Shown here: one piece after another, positions 1 through 10,512 of the stretch | Layout of the letters: each line of letters opens with the position of its first letter | Position numbering within the stretch: position 1 is the stretch's first letter | Assembly (NCBI RefSeq): GCF_036226745.1 | Contig: NZ_CP109013.1 | Span: 5,146,001 to 5,210,000 of the forward strand | Direction of reading: 5' to 3' | DNA: 64,000 nucleotides | From: Streptomyces sp. NBC_00683 | GTDB taxonomy: Bacteria; Actinomycetota; Actinomycetes; Streptomycetales; Streptomycetaceae | Translations under genes and position numbers: made by a program | Notes under the pieces: generated by a model | Database searches by the model: none | What the model saw: only the letters and a program-made list of their open reading frames with translations | What the model was told of the DNA's origin: nothing

Positions 1-790
1 GCTCGTCTCCCTCATCGGCGAGAGCGGCAGCGGAAAGTCCACCATCGGCCGGATGGTCCTCGGCCTCACCAGGGCCAGCGGCGGCAGCCTCACCCTGGAC
101 GGCGAGCAGGTCAAGCCCGGCAAGGACTTCTACCGCCGCGTCCAGGGCGTCTTCCAGGACCCCTTCAGCTGCTACAACCCGGTCTTCAAGGCCGACCGCG
201 TCTTCGCACTCGTCCGCCGCTCCTACCACCCGGGCCTCTCGGACAAGGAGTGGGCCGACCGGGTCGAGAGCGCGGTACGCGACGTACGCCTGGACCCGGG
301 ACAGGTCCTCGGCCGCTACCCGCACCAGCTCAGCGGCGGCCAGCTGCAGCGCCTGCTCATCGCCCGCGCCCTCCTGCTGGATCTGCGCTTCCTGGTCGCC
401 GACGAGATCACCAGCATGCTCGACGCCTCCACCCGCATCGATGTCCTCAACCTCCTCGCCGGCCTCAAGGAACGCGGCCTCGGCGTCCTCTACATCACCC
501 ACGACCTCTCGCTCGGCACCTACCTCGCCGAGAAGACCGTGGTGCTCCGCAGCGGCCGTGTCGTCGAACGCGGTGACACGCAGAAGGTCTTCGGCAACCC
601 GCTGCACCCCTACACCCGCACCCTCCTGGCCGCCGTGCCCCGCCTCAACCAGCCCTGGACGGCCGCCGTCCCCGTGGAGACCTGCGCCTACCACGAGGGC
701 CCGGCGTCCGGCGACGACCTGTACGAGACCGAACCGGGCCACTTCGTCGCCTGCGCCGGGCTCCCCGACTGCGGAAGGACCCTCACGTGA
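1..790 (+). CDS. Peptide-type ABC transporter ATP-binding protein (5' partial)
   Basis: This is the ATPase subunit of an oligopeptide/dipeptide-type ABC importer. It is cut by the window edge, and the reading frame is already open at base 2. Walker A (GESGSGKST) lies in the first 45 bases. It is followed by a Q-loop (FQDPF), the signature LSGGQLQR, Walker B ending in VADEITSMLD and the switch histidine in ITHDLS. The C-terminal NPLHPYTRTLL segment is the oligo_HPY extension typical of OppD/OppF-type ATPases. The stop overlaps the GTG start of the beta-mannosidase gene, so the transporter probably imports a mannose-containing oligosaccharide. That substrate is inference. Confidence 0.93.
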   Translation, partial: LVSLIGESGSGKSTIGRMVLGLTRASGGSLTLDGEQVKPGKDFYRRVQGVFQDPFSCYNPVFKADRVFALVRRSYHPGLSDKEWADRVESAVRDVRLDPGQVLGRYPHQLSGGQLQRLLIARALLLDLRFLVADEITSMLDASTRIDVLNLLAGLKERGLGVLYITHDLSLGTYLAEKTVVLRSGRVVERGDTQKVFGNPLHPYTRTLLAAVPRLNQPWTAAVPVETCAYHEGPASGDDLYETEPGHFVACAGLPDCGRTLT

Positions 791-3192
791 CCCTGCGCCA
801 CCTGCCCCTGCACGAAGGCTGGACGCTTCACGCCGACGGCCCCGTGCCCGTGGGGCTCCCCGCAGGAGGCGTTCCGGCGGCCGTCCCCGGCTGCGTCCAC
901 ACCGACCTGCTGGCCGCCGGACTGATCGAGGACCCCTATCTGGACGACAACGAGACCCGGCTGGGCTGGATCGGCCGCACCGACTGGACGTACCGCACCA
1001 CCTTCGACTGGTCCGCCGACGAGCACACGTTCACCGATCTGTGCTTCGACGGCCTCGACACCGTCGCCACCGTCCTGGTCAACGGCACCGAGGCCGGCAG
1101 CACCGCCAACCAGCACCGCAGCTACCGCTTCCCCGTCCGGCCGCTGCTGCGCGAGGGCGCCAACACCCTCGACGTACGCTTCACCGCCCCGTACACCTAC
1201 GCCGAGGCGCTGCGCGACAAGCTCGGCGACCGGCCGGGCGCGTACACGGAGCCGTACGCCTTCATCCGCAAGATGGCCTGCAACTTCGGCTGGGACTGGG
1301 GGCCGACCCTGGTCACCTCCGGCATCTGGCGCCCGGTCGCGCTTGAGTCCTGGACGGGCCCGCGCATCGCCGGCGTGAAGGTGCTCGCCGACCTGGACGG
1401 CGACGGGGTGCCGCGCCTCGCGCTCACCCTCGACGTCGACCGGGCCGGGGACGGGCCGCTGGAGGCCTCGGTGGAGGTGGCCGGCGAACGGGCCGTGCTC
1501 ACCGTCCCCGCGGGAGAGGACCGCGCGGCCGTCACCCTGCCCGTACCCGGGGCCGGTCGCTGGTGGCCGCACAGCCATGGCGAGCAGCCGCTGTACGACG
1601 TCACCGTGCGCCTCGGCGACCACGCCTGGACCGGCAGGACCGGCTTCCGGGGAGTGACCCTGGAGCGCGAGGCGTTCGGCCTCTCCGTCAACGACGAGCC
1701 CGTCTTCGTACGCGGGGTGAACTGGATCCCCGACGACTGCTTCCCGGCCCGCGTCACCCGGCAGCGGATCTCCGACCGCTTCGACCAGGCGATCGCCGCG
1801 GGCGTCAACCTCGTCCGGGTCTGGGGCGGCGGCCTCTACGAGAGCGACGACTTCTACGAGCTGGCCGACGAGAAGGGCCTGCTGGTCTGGCAGGACTTCC
1901 CGTTCGCCTGCGCCGCCTACCCCGAGGAGCAGCCGCTGTACGACGAGGTGGCCGCCGAGGTGCGCGAGAACCTCGTACGGCTCGCCCCGCACCCCTCCCT
2001 GGTCCTGTGGTGCGGTAACAACGAGAACCTGGAGGGCCACGCGGACTGGGGCTGGCAGGAGGAGCTCCAGGGCCGGACCTGGGGCCACGGCTACTACCAC
2101 GAGCTGCTGCCCGCCCTGTGCGCCGAGACCGACCCCACCCGCCCGTACTGGCCGGGGTCGCCCTACTCGGGCTCTCCGGAGCTTCCCCCGAACGACCCGG
2201 CCCTGGGCACGGTCCACCTCTGGGAGGTCTGGAACCGTGTCGACTACCGCCACTACGCCGACACGGCCCACCGCTTCGTCGCCGAGTTCGGCTTCCAGGG
2301 ACCGCCCGCGTACGCCACCCTGCGCCGGGCCGTCAGCGGCCCGCTCGCCCCGGACGCCCCGCTGGTCGCCCACCACCAGAAGGCCCAGGACGGCGACGCG
2401 AAACTGCTGCGCGGCCTGGGCGACCATCTCCCGCAGCCGTCCGGCTTCGACGACTGGCACTGGCTCACCCAGCTGAACCAGGCCCGCGCCGTCGCCTTCG
2501 GCATCAGGCACTTCCGCTCGCACACCCCGTACTGCACGGGCTCGATCGTGTGGCAGCTCAACGACTGCTGGCCGGTCGTGTCCTGGGCCGCCGTGGACGG
2601 CGACGGCCGCCGCAAGCCGCTCTGGTACGCGCTGCGCAAGGTGTACGCGGACCGTCTGCTGGCCGTACGGGACGGCGCCCTGCACCTGGTCAACGACTCG
2701 GCCCGTGTCTGGGAGGGAAACCTGCGGCTGACCCGGCACGGGCTGGACGGGGCGGTCCTGGCCGAGGAGGAGATCGCGGTGAGCACGGCCGCGCGCGGCG
2801 TCACCCGCGTCGACCTCCCGCCGTCCGTCGCCCTGCCGGGGGACAGCGCCCGCGAGGTGCTGGTGGCGCGGCTGGGCGAGGTGAGGGCGGTCGAGTTCTA
2901 CGAGGAGGACACCCGGGTCGCGCTGCCGCCGGCACGGTACGACGTGTCGGTCACACAGGGTGACGAGTCCGGTATCGGTTACCGGGTCACCGTGACGGCG
3001 CGGACGCTCCTGCGGGACCTCGCGCTCTTCCCCGACCGGCTGGATCCGGCGGCCGAGGTGGACGACATGCTCGTCACCCTGCTGCCGGGCGAGAGCGCGG
3101 TGTTCCATGTCACCGGTGCCGTCCTGAAGGACCCGGAGGCACTGGGATCCGGACCGGTTCTGAGGTGCGTCAACGACGCCGTCGCACCCTGA
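787..3192 (+). CDS. Beta-mannosidase, GH2 family
   Basis: This 801-residue glycoside hydrolase should release terminal beta-mannose from manno-oligosaccharides, probably in the cytoplasm because no signal peptide is seen. The N-terminal sandwich domain is beta-mannosidase-like (FDGLDTVATVLVNG, then FIRKMACNFGWDWGP). The (beta/alpha)8 domain carries RGVNWIPDD, the acid/base glutamate in CGNNEN, and the probable nucleophile in VAEFGFQG. The GTG start overlaps the TGA of the upstream ABC ATPase gene (GTGA), which indicates one operon and translational coupling. Length fits the family (about 800-850 residues). Specificity for mannose over other GH2 substrates rests on the WDWGP and NNEN motifs. 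Confidence 0.93.
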   Translation: MTLRHLPLHEGWTLHADGPVPVGLPAGGVPAAVPGCVHTDLLAAGLIEDPYLDDNETRLGWIGRTDWTYRTTFDWSADEHTFTDLCFDGLDTVATVLVNGTEAGSTANQHRSYRFPVRPLLREGANTLDVRFTAPYTYAEALRDKLGDRPGAYTEPYAFIRKMACNFGWDWGPTLVTSGIWRPVALESWTGPRIAGVKVLADLDGDGVPRLALTLDVDRAGDGPLEASVEVAGERAVLTVPAGEDRAAVTLPVPGAGRWWPHSHGEQPLYDVTVRLGDHAWTGRTGFRGVTLEREAFGLSVNDEPVFVRGVNWIPDDCFPARVTRQRISDRFDQAIAAGVNLVRVWGGGLYESDDFYELADEKGLLVWQDFPFACAAYPEEQPLYDEVAAEVRENLVRLAPHPSLVLWCGNNENLEGHADWGWQEELQGRTWGHGYYHELLPALCAETDPTRPYWPGSPYSGSPELPPNDPALGTVHLWEVWNRVDYRHYADTAHRFVAEFGFQGPPAYATLRRAVSGPLAPDAPLVAHHQKAQDGDAKLLRGLGDHLPQPSGFDDWHWLTQLNQARAVAFGIRHFRSHTPYCTGSIVWQLNDCWPVVSWAAVDGDGRRKPLWYALRKVYADRLLAVRDGALHLVNDSARVWEGNLRLTRHGLDGAVLAEEEIAVSTAARGVTRVDLPPSVALPGDSAREVLVARLGEVRAVEFYEEDTRVALPPARYDVSVTQGDESGIGYRVTVTARTLLRDLALFPDRLDPAAEVDDMLVTLLPGESAVFHVTGAVLKDPEALGSGPVLRCVNDAVAP

Positions 3193-3405
3193 GATGGCGA
3201 TGCCCTGGCGATCGGTGGCGCGGCCGTGGCTGCTCGGCCGTTGGGGTGCGGCGAGTTTCCGTCATTCCGGTTTGCGGGGCTTCGCTCCCGTTACCCCGTC
3301 CGGGCATGTGCTGATGCTGTACGCACCGTCTGACGCACCCTCAAACGGTCAATAAAATAAGACAACATCGAGCCGCTGTTCCGCTGTTCGAGGGAGGCCC
3401 CCGGA

Positions 3406-3411
3406 TAGGGT
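3406..3411 (+). promoter_or_regulatory. Candidate -10 element of the bldA promoter
   Basis: TAGGGT lies 29 bases upstream of the mature tRNA 5' end, a sensible distance for a tRNA promoter. The best -35 partner (around TGTTCG, 3385-3390) is poor, so the assignment is tentative. The rest of 3193-3440 shows no gene I can support. Confidence 0.35.
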
Positions 3412-3440
3412 CTTGTGCCAACGCGGAGCCGCGCGCCCAC

Positions 3441-3527
3441 GCCCGGGTGGTGGAATGCAGACACGGCGAGCTTAAACCTCGCTGCCTCCTCGGGGGCGTG
3501 CCGGTTCGAGTCCGGCTCCGGGCACCA
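3441..3527 (+). tRNA. bldA: tRNA-Leu (anticodon UAA), bldA
   Basis: This is an 87-base class II tRNA with encoded CCA. Acceptor arms are GCCCGGG and TCCGGGC (one G-T pair). The anticodon stem GCGAG/CTCGC (3466-3470, 3478-3482) closes a loop CTTAAAC with anticodon TAA at 3473-3475. A long variable arm follows, and the T arm contains TTCGAGT. It decodes UUA, which is rare in Streptomyces. In that genus the tRNA is bldA, the developmental switch needed to translate TTA-containing genes in differentiation and antibiotic pathways. Identification rests on anticodon, class II shape and host type. Four TTA-containing genes occur within 30 kb downstream. Confidence 0.97.
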
Positions 3528-3672
3528 CCGCACAGTCGGTGGGGCCCGATCGGGCGCACAATACTTCAGTGGTCAACTTCTCTCAAAGATCCTCCTCTGG
3601 CACTAGAGTCATTGTTTTGCCTACCCATTACTCTTGTGGCAAGGCCACGCAGGGTGGCCATGGAGGAGTGAA

Positions 3673-4560
3673 ATGAGGAGCAGCAACCCGGTCTTCTCGC
3701 GACGGGGCTTCAGCCGCGACAACGGCTATGCGGGCTTCAACGCGGCACCGCAGGCCGGGGCCCCCGCAGCGGGTGCCAACCCGTACGCGCAGGGCGCCGC
3801 CGCCAACCCGTACGCCACGAACCCCTACGCCCAGCCGGACGCCCAGTACGGCGCCCCGCAGGCGCCCGCGCGCTCCGGCGCGATGACGATCGACGACGTG
3901 GTCACGCGTACGGCGATGACGCTGGGCACCGTGGTGCTCACCGCCGCGCTCTCGTGGGCCCTTCTGCCGGTCGACGAGGCCAACCTGGGCAAGTCCTACG
4001 GCATCGCCATCGGCGCCGCCCTGGTGGCGTTCGTCCTGGCGATGGTCCAGTCCTTCAAGCGCAAGCCGTCCCCGGCGCTGATCCTCGCGTACGCGGCCTT
4101 CGAGGGTGTCTTCCTCGGAGTGATCTCCAGCGCGGTCAGCACCTACATCAGCCCCGGCACGGTGATGCAGGCGGTGATGGGCACCATGTGTGTCTTCGCC
4201 GGTGTCCTCATCGCGTACAAGATGCGCTGGATCCGCGTCACCCGCCGCTTCTACGGCTTCGTGATGGCAGCGGCCGTCGGCTTCGTGCTCCTGATGATGG
4301 TCAACCTGCTGGTCTCCGTGTTCGGCGGCGGTGACGGCCTGGGCTTCCGCAGCGGCGGCCTCGGCATCCTCTTCGGAGTCATCGGCATCATCCTCGGTGC
4401 GTGCTTCCTGGCCCTGGACTTCAAGCAGGTCGAGGACGGCGTCAACTTCGGAGCCCCGCGCGAGGAGTCCTGGCTGGCGGCCTTCGGCCTCACCCTGACC
4501 CTGGTGTGGATCTACCTGGAGATGCTGCGCCTGCTCTCCATCCTCAACGGGGACGACTGA
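3673..4560 (+). CDS. Bax inhibitor-1/YccA family membrane protein
   Basis: This 295-residue integral membrane protein has an N-terminal cytosolic segment rich in Asn-Pro-Tyr-Ala repeats (NPYAQGAAANPYATNPYAQ) followed by about seven membrane helices from residue 80. The pattern and the ending LALDFKQVEDGVNFGAP...ILNGDD match the bacterial Bax inhibitor-1-like family (PF12811). Its function in actinobacteria is not established. The ATG at 3673 is chosen because a GAGGAG ribosome site lies 6-11 bases upstream; an in-frame ATG at 3634 lacks one. The gene stands alone downstream of bldA and ends at a strong hairpin. Confidence 0.9.
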   Translation: MRSSNPVFSRRGFSRDNGYAGFNAAPQAGAPAAGANPYAQGAAANPYATNPYAQPDAQYGAPQAPARSGAMTIDDVVTRTAMTLGTVVLTAALSWALLPVDEANLGKSYGIAIGAALVAFVLAMVQSFKRKPSPALILAYAAFEGVFLGVISSAVSTYISPGTVMQAVMGTMCVFAGVLIAYKMRWIRVTRRFYGFVMAAAVGFVLLMMVNLLVSVFGGGDGLGFRSGGLGILFGVIGIILGACFLALDFKQVEDGVNFGAPREESWLAAFGLTLTLVWIYLEMLRLLSILNGDD

Positions 4561-4600
4561 CCCGCGGGGATCCCCGGGATCCCTCCGGACCCGGCTCGAC

Positions 4601-4635
4601 GGAACGGCCCGCAGGCACTGCCTGCGGGCCGTTCC
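4601..4635 (+). terminator. Hairpin terminator after the Bax-inhibitor-like gene
   Basis: A perfect 17-bp inverted repeat (arms 4601-4617 and 4619-4635, core CGGCCCGCAGG) starts 40 bases after the stop codon. It sits between convergent genes and may work in both directions. Confidence 0.8.
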
Positions 4636-4659
4636 GTCTGTTGCCGGGGTGCTGCGGGG

Positions 4660-4890
4660 TCACAGGAGCCTTCTGGCTGCCCGCCTCAGGTCGTACTCGT
4701 GGATGATCGCTTTGGCATGGCCGTAGGTGAGGTCGTGTTCGCTCCGCAGCCAGCTGACCTTCTCCTCGAAACGGAAGAGGGAGGGGCCGTCGTCGACGGT
4801 GCGAAGCCAGTCGGCGATGTCACGACCGGTGCATTGAGGGATCCGGGAGAGCAGGTTGCGATGGGTTTCTTCGGAGAAGACTTGAGACAT
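4660..4890 (-). CDS. Small DUF4287-like protein
   Basis: This encodes 76 residues with no signal peptide or membrane segment. The C-terminal half (VSWLRSEHDLTYGHAKAIIHEYDLRRA) resembles the DUF4287 pattern, in which a helix and a GHA(K/M)AI motif recur. The function of that family is unknown to me. The gene is transcribed leftward toward the terminator at 4601-4635 and is divergent from the hypothetical gene at 4991. It starts with ATG at 4890. Length and codon use are consistent with a real gene. Confidence 0.75.
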   Translation of the reverse strand: MSQVFSEETHRNLLSRIPQCTGRDIADWLRTVDDGPSLFRFEEKVSWLRSEHDLTYGHAKAIIHEYDLRRAARRLL

Positions 4891-4990
4891 CGGCGCCTCC
4901 GACGCAGTGCGCGTTGCTGGTCCTTCCCGACACCGTGCCCGAGCTTCGGCCCGTTGGCAACCATCCTGCGGGGGCGCGTAGGGTCACGGC

Positions 4991-5308
4991 GTGCTCGATA
5001 CGACGCCTCTGATCACCGCCGTGGACCGATTCGCCGACCGTCTGCGCAGCGCCCCGCAGAGCCGGCTGCAGCGCGGTGCCGCCGCCGGTGCCCTGGCCAC
5101 GGCCAGGGAGCTGACCGCACGGGCCCAGCGTGCCGAGGCACCGGACCGGGAGCCGCGCGTCATGCCGGACGCCGGGATATTCGCGGTCGGTGACCAGCTC
5201 GCCGTCGCGGGCCGCGATCTGGCGGTGGCACTGGAAACGGCCTCGTCCGCGGAGCTGGACGAGGCCGTGCGATTCGTCGACGCAGCGGCGGCGCGGGCGT
5301 TCTCCTGA
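4991..5308 (+). CDS. Small alanine-rich hypothetical protein
   Basis: A 105-residue, alanine- and arginine-rich, largely helical soluble protein starting at GTG 4991. I see no catalytic motif, membrane helix or signal peptide. The sequence contains GIFAVGDQLAVAGRDLAVALE in two parts separated by typical helix-forming runs. No function is recognised. It is flanked by a divergent DUF4287-like gene and is convergent with the membrane-anchored hypothetical at 5345. Strong third-position GC bias supports coding. Confidence 0.6.
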   Translation: MLDTTPLITAVDRFADRLRSAPQSRLQRGAAAGALATARELTARAQRAEAPDREPRVMPDAGIFAVGDQLAVAGRDLAVALETASSAELDEAVRFVDAAAARAFS

Positions 5309-5344
5309 GCCCGCGCGGGCCGGAGCGGGCGTGCGTACCGCGTA

Positions 5345-6214
5345 CTAGAACGAGGCGATGACGCGGTCGGCGAGGATGTAGACGTTCTCCTTGCCGCACG
5401 AGAACGTCAGTGCGTAGGCGCCGGAGACACCGGAACCACCCAGCAGCACCGGCTGCTCGCCGGCGCGCAGCGAATCGGAGAGCCGCTCGGCGGTCTCGCG
5501 GTGCCCGGGGGTCATACAGAGCGTGGTGCCGTCGGCGAAGACATAGACATCGAGCGTCCCGAGCGGGCCGGGGCGGACGTCGGTGAGCTCGGTACCGGTG
5601 TCGGCGAGCCGCTCCAGCCGGTTCACGGTACGCTCATGGTCAGTGACAACCGGTGTCTGCACCGGGACGAAGTCCGGGTGTGAGGGGTGGCGGCGACGTG
5701 CCGCTGCCAGCTCGGGGGAGTCCTCGGCGAACTCCGCGAATTCGGAGATCTCGGCGACCTCGGGCAGATCGGTCAGCTCGATCAGCTCCTCCATGGCCTC
5801 GGTGGCTTCGAGGTCCATCGCCTCGAGGCCGGCGAAATCGGCCTGGCGGGGCATGAAGAACGGGGCGTCCTCGCCGAGGCCGGCGAGCCCGCCGAGCAGG
5901 GACGGGGCGTCGGCGGCGTCGCGCGCCTCCTGGGCGGCCCAGAAGGCACGGGCTTCGGCCAGCTCGCGCTCCCGCTCCTCGGCGAGTGCGTCGGCGACCG
6001 CAACGCGTATCTCCTCGGCGGAGGCGGAGACGGCGGCGCTCCGGTTCTGCTGTTCGGGCACGGACGCGCTGAGGCTCCGTCCCTCCGCCAGCTCCGTCCG
6101 CAGAGCCGCGACCTGCTTGCGCAGCCCGTGAGCGGCGTGCAGAGCAGCGGCGCCGACAGCCGTGGCAGCGGCGGTGGTCAGCAACAGGGCAAATGACATG
6201 GCGCTCACTGACAT
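5345..6214 (-). CDS. Membrane-anchored hypothetical protein with acidic central region
   Basis: A 289-residue protein. Residues 6-28 form one hydrophobic helix, followed by a probable coiled coil (RKQVAALRTELAEGRS) and a helical stretch rich in Ala, Glu and Arg to about residue 110. Residues 125-165 are strongly acidic (repeats of EAMEEL, EISEFAEFAED). The C-terminal 90 residues look like a compact beta-rich domain (GTLDVYVFADGTTLCMTPG) with two cysteines. No known family is recognised. The ATG at 6214 has GGGAG just upstream, closely spaced; an in-frame ATG at 6199 is the alternative start. Confidence 0.7.
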   Translation of the reverse strand: MSVSAMSFALLLTTAAATAVGAAALHAAHGLRKQVAALRTELAEGRSLSASVPEQQNRSAAVSASAEEIRVAVADALAEERERELAEARAFWAAQEARDAADAPSLLGGLAGLGEDAPFFMPRQADFAGLEAMDLEATEAMEELIELTDLPEVAEISEFAEFAEDSPELAAARRRHPSHPDFVPVQTPVVTDHERTVNRLERLADTGTELTDVRPGPLGTLDVYVFADGTTLCMTPGHRETAERLSDSLRAGEQPVLLGGSGVSGAYALTFSCGKENVYILADRVIASF

Positions 6215-6359
6215 ACTCCCGGTTTCAAATCGACACCCCCGACTTCCTACCTCAGCTTGTCCTGTACTCGTGCCTGCTGTCAGTGCATTACGTCACGAAT
6301 TGGACAGGTCTTTGGGCCTGATGTTTAGCCCTGTGGCTGGTGTGACCTGCGGAAACGAC

Positions 6360-6394
6360 TCTCCCCCGGGACGCAGATCACATCCTGGGGGAGA
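6360..6394 (-). terminator. Hairpin terminator of the thiolase gene
   Basis: Inverted repeat TCTCCCCC (6360-6367) and GGGGGAGA (6387-6394) lies about 85 bases beyond the thiolase stop on the minus strand. The rest of 6215-6477 shows no gene. Confidence 0.6.
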
Positions 6395-6477
6395 TTCGGT
6401 CACGTTCGGGGCTCGGCCGGGTTCAAAACAGCCCCTCCGAGGGAGGGCGAGTCGCTCTCCAGGCCCTGTGCCCGGGC

Positions 6478-7698
6478 CTAGCTGAGGCGCTCGATGACCA
6501 TGGCCATGCCCTGGCCACCGCCCACGCACATGGTCTCCAGGCCGAACTGCTTGTCGTGGAACTGCAGGCTGTTGATCAGCGTGCCGGTGATCCTGGCGCC
6601 GGTCATGCCGAAGGGGTGGCCGACGGCGATCGCGCCACCGTTGACGTTGACCTTGTCCAGCGGCAGGCCGAGGTCCCGGTAGGACGGGATGACCTGGGCG
6701 GCGAACGCCTCGTTGATCTCGGCCAGGTCGATGTCGTCGATGGTCAGGCCGGCACGCTTCAGCGCCTGCTTGCTGGCCTCGACCGGTCCGTAGCCCATGA
6801 TCTCGGGGGACAGGCCGGAGACGCCGGTCGAGACGATCCGGGCCAGCGGGGTCAGGCCCAGCTCGCGCGCCTTGGTGTCGGACATGATCACGAGCGCGGC
6901 GGCGCCGTCGTTGAGCGGGCAGCAGTTGGCCGCGGTGACGAGGCCGTCGGGGCGGAAGACCGGCTTCAGGCCCTGCACGCCGTCCAGGGTGACGCCCGCG
7001 CGCGGGCCGTCGTCCTGCGAGACGACCGTGCCGTCCGGCGTCGTCACCGGGGTGATCTCGCGCTCCCAGAAGCCGTTCTTGATGGCCGCCTCGGCGAGGT
7101 TCTGCGACCGGACGCCGAACTCGTCCATGTCCTGGCGGGTGACGCCCTTGGTCCGGGCCAGGTTCTCCGCGGTCTGCCCCATGGAGATGTACGCGTCCGG
7201 GACGATGCCGTCCTCGCGCGGGTCGGTCCAGCTCGCACCGCTCTCCTCGGCGCGGGCGGCGGTACGGGCCTCGGCCTCGGCGAAGAAGGGGTTGTGCGTG
7301 TCCGGGAGGCTGTCGGAGTTGCCCTTGACGAAGCGGGACACCATCTCGACACCGGCGGAGATGAAGACGTCGCCCTCGCCGGCCTTGATGGCGTGCAGCG
7401 CCATGCGGCTGGTCTGCAGCGAGGACGAGCAGTAGCGGGTGACCGTACAGCCGGGGAGGTGGTCCATCCCCATCTGCACGGCGATGATGCGGCCCAGGTT
7501 GTTGCCCTGCTCGCCGCCGGGGAGGCCGCAGCCGAGCATCAGGTCGTCGATGTCCCTGGGGTCCAGCTCGGGGACCTTGGCCAGCGCGGTCTGGATGATG
7601 GTGGCGGTCAGGTCGTCCGCGCGCAGGTCCTTGAGGGACCCCTTGAAGGCCCGGCCGATGGGCGAGCGGGCGGCGGAAACGATCACGGCTTCGGGCAT
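6478..7698 (-). CDS. Acetyl-CoA C-acetyltransferase (thiolase)
   Basis: This 406-residue thiolase forms or cleaves acetoacetyl-CoA or 3-ketoacyl-CoA in fatty-acid beta-oxidation or related pathways. The acyl-carrying cysteine is Cys90 in RYCSSSLQT. The [14 protein letters not shown] motif supplies the catalytic histidine, and [11 protein letters not shown] near the end carries the second cysteine. The ATG at 7698 is chosen: it has a GGAG site and begins [15 protein letters not shown], the usual thiolase N-terminus. A longer frame to 7767 lacks support. The gene is transcribed alone, with a palindromic site upstream at 7798-7813. Confidence 0.95.
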   Translation of the reverse strand: MPEAVIVSAARSPIGRAFKGSLKDLRADDLTATIIQTALAKVPELDPRDIDDLMLGCGLPGGEQGNNLGRIIAVQMGMDHLPGCTVTRYCSSSLQTSRMALHAIKAGEGDVFISAGVEMVSRFVKGNSDSLPDTHNPFFAEAEARTAARAEESGASWTDPREDGIVPDAYISMGQTAENLARTKGVTRQDMDEFGVRSQNLAEAAIKNGFWEREITPVTTPDGTVVSQDDGPRAGVTLDGVQGLKPVFRPDGLVTAANCCPLNDGAAALVIMSDTKARELGLTPLARIVSTGVSGLSPEIMGYGPVEASKQALKRAGLTIDDIDLAEINEAFAAQVIPSYRDLGLPLDKVNVNGGAIAVGHPFGMTGARITGTLINSLQFHDKQFGLETMCVGGGQGMAMVIERLS

Positions 7699-7797
7699 CA
7701 CGCGGCTCCATGAGGGCTGGAAGACTGGGCTGACTTGGAAGTTACCCGGACGTATAGCTGAGGTCACCCAACAGGCTGTGTGATGCGGACCTCTTTT

Positions 7798-7813
7798 CTA
7801 AGCAACCGCTCAG
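7798..7813 (-). promoter_or_regulatory. Candidate operator upstream of the thiolase
   Basis: CTAAGC-AACC-GCTCAG is an inverted repeat with one mismatch between its arms. It lies about 100 bases upstream of the thiolase ATG. TetR-family regulators of acyl-CoA metabolism often use sites of this size and spacing, but no regulator gene is adjacent, so the assignment is inference. Confidence 0.35.
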
Positions 7814-7882
7814 TCGCCCGGGTTGTTCCCGCGGGGGACCGCCGGTCCGCGCCACCGCCGGGCCACCCTCACCCCCGGGCCG

Positions 7883-8980
7883 TCAGGGCCGCTCCCGTGC
7901 GGGCCGCCATGTGGCCCCCGACCCCGACCCGGACGGCGGCGGCCCGGACGGCGGCAGCCCGCCGTCCGCGGCGTCCACGCCGTGCCGGTCCGCCGGCTCC
8001 GTGTGCGCGGGCAGGCGCCGCCGCCTGCGGTGCTTGAGCAGGGCCCACGGCGCCCGTGCCCCCGTGACCTCCGTACCCGCCTCCCGTGCCGCCTGGGAGG
8101 CCGCCTTCGCCACCGGCAGCATGTCCTCGCGCCGCGACCCGTCCAGATGGTCGGACTCCGGCCACAGCCCCAGCACCGCGCACAGCGTCGGCAGCATCGC
8201 CATCGACGCGGTCGCGTACCCCTCCGCCGACGGGTGGTAGTTGTCGGGGCCGAACAGCTCACGCGGATTCGCCTCGAACTCGGGCCCGAGCAGATCGCCC
8301 AGCGACACCGTCCGCCCGCCCTGCTCCACCGCACCGATCGTCTGGGCCGCCGCCAACTGGCGGCTCACCCGTCGCGCCAGCCACCGCAGCGGCTGGTAGA
8401 CCGGCTCGATCGTGCCCAGGTCCGGGCACGTGCCCACGACCACCTCGGCGCCGGCCGTACGCAGCCTCCGTACGGCCGTACTCAGACAGCGCACCGACTG
8501 CGTCGCCGGCATCCGGTGGGTCACATCGTTCGCGCCGATCATGATCACGCAGACGTCCGGCACCCCCGACGGATCGGCCAGGACCAGCGACACCTGCCGG
8601 TCCAGATCGTCCGAGCGGGCCCCGGGCAACGCCACGTTCCGCAGATCCACCGGCCTCTCGGCCACCGCCGCCAGCCCGGACGCGAGCAGCGCCCCCGGTG
8701 TCTGACCGGCCCTGCGCACCCCCTGCCCGGCCGCCGTGGAGTCACCCAGCATCACGAACCGCAACGGATCGGTGGGGCCGGCGAAGGCCACCCCGTACCG
8801 TCCGTTCGCACTCGGTGGGACCGGCGCCGTACCACCGCCCACCTGCCTTTTTGCCAGCTGTACCTCCGCCAGCACCAGACCCACCGTCGCCGCACCGATC
8901 AGCCCGACGCTTCCGCCGCCGTAGGCTGCGCCCGCCGCGATCCGCCGTGCCACCCTCGCCCTCGACACAGTCCGGTCCAC
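7883..8980 (-). CDS. SGNH/GDSL-family hydrolase with N-terminal membrane anchor
   Basis: A 365-residue lipase/esterase-type SGNH hydrolase. Residues 12-42 form a hydrophobic anchor or uncleaved signal, so the enzyme is probably extracytoplasmic. Block I is MLGDSTAAGQG (nucleophile Ser), block III is IGANDVTHR, and block V is NYHPSAEGYA (catalytic Asp/His region). The last 80 residues are proline- and arginine-rich and probably disordered. The substrate cannot be told from sequence. The gene is divergent from the cystathionine beta-synthase gene and runs toward the thiolase, which has its own upstream control site. Confidence 0.9.
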   Translation of the reverse strand: MDRTVSRARVARRIAAGAAYGGGSVGLIGAATVGLVLAEVQLAKRQVGGGTAPVPPSANGRYGVAFAGPTDPLRFVMLGDSTAAGQGVRRAGQTPGALLASGLAAVAERPVDLRNVALPGARSDDLDRQVSLVLADPSGVPDVCVIMIGANDVTHRMPATQSVRCLSTAVRRLRTAGAEVVVGTCPDLGTIEPVYQPLRWLARRVSRQLAAAQTIGAVEQGGRTVSLGDLLGPEFEANPRELFGPDNYHPSAEGYATASMAMLPTLCAVLGLWPESDHLDGSRREDMLPVAKAASQAAREAGTEVTGARAPWALLKHRRRRRLPAHTEPADRHGVDAADGGLPPSGPPPSGSGSGATWRPARERP

Positions 8981-9108
8981 CTCCTCCTTGCTGTGCAGCT
9001 GTACACAGCACTACCTGCCCCGTGCGGGGCGTAGCCCAATCGCTTCGTCCAATGTCCTCCCCGTACGCATAGTCTTGCTTGACCATCTCGGAGACCCCGG
9101 AGTACACG

Positions 9109-10512
<1,404 letters not shown>

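Noticed and set aside
688..3108. A very long minus-strand frame opposite the beta-mannosidase.
   Set aside because: It is a shadow produced by GC-rich third positions; the plus-strand product has clear GH2 motifs.
3291..3559. Two minus-strand open frames running through the tRNA gene.
   Set aside because: They are antisense to bldA, and their sequence is the translated complement of the tRNA, a common artefact.
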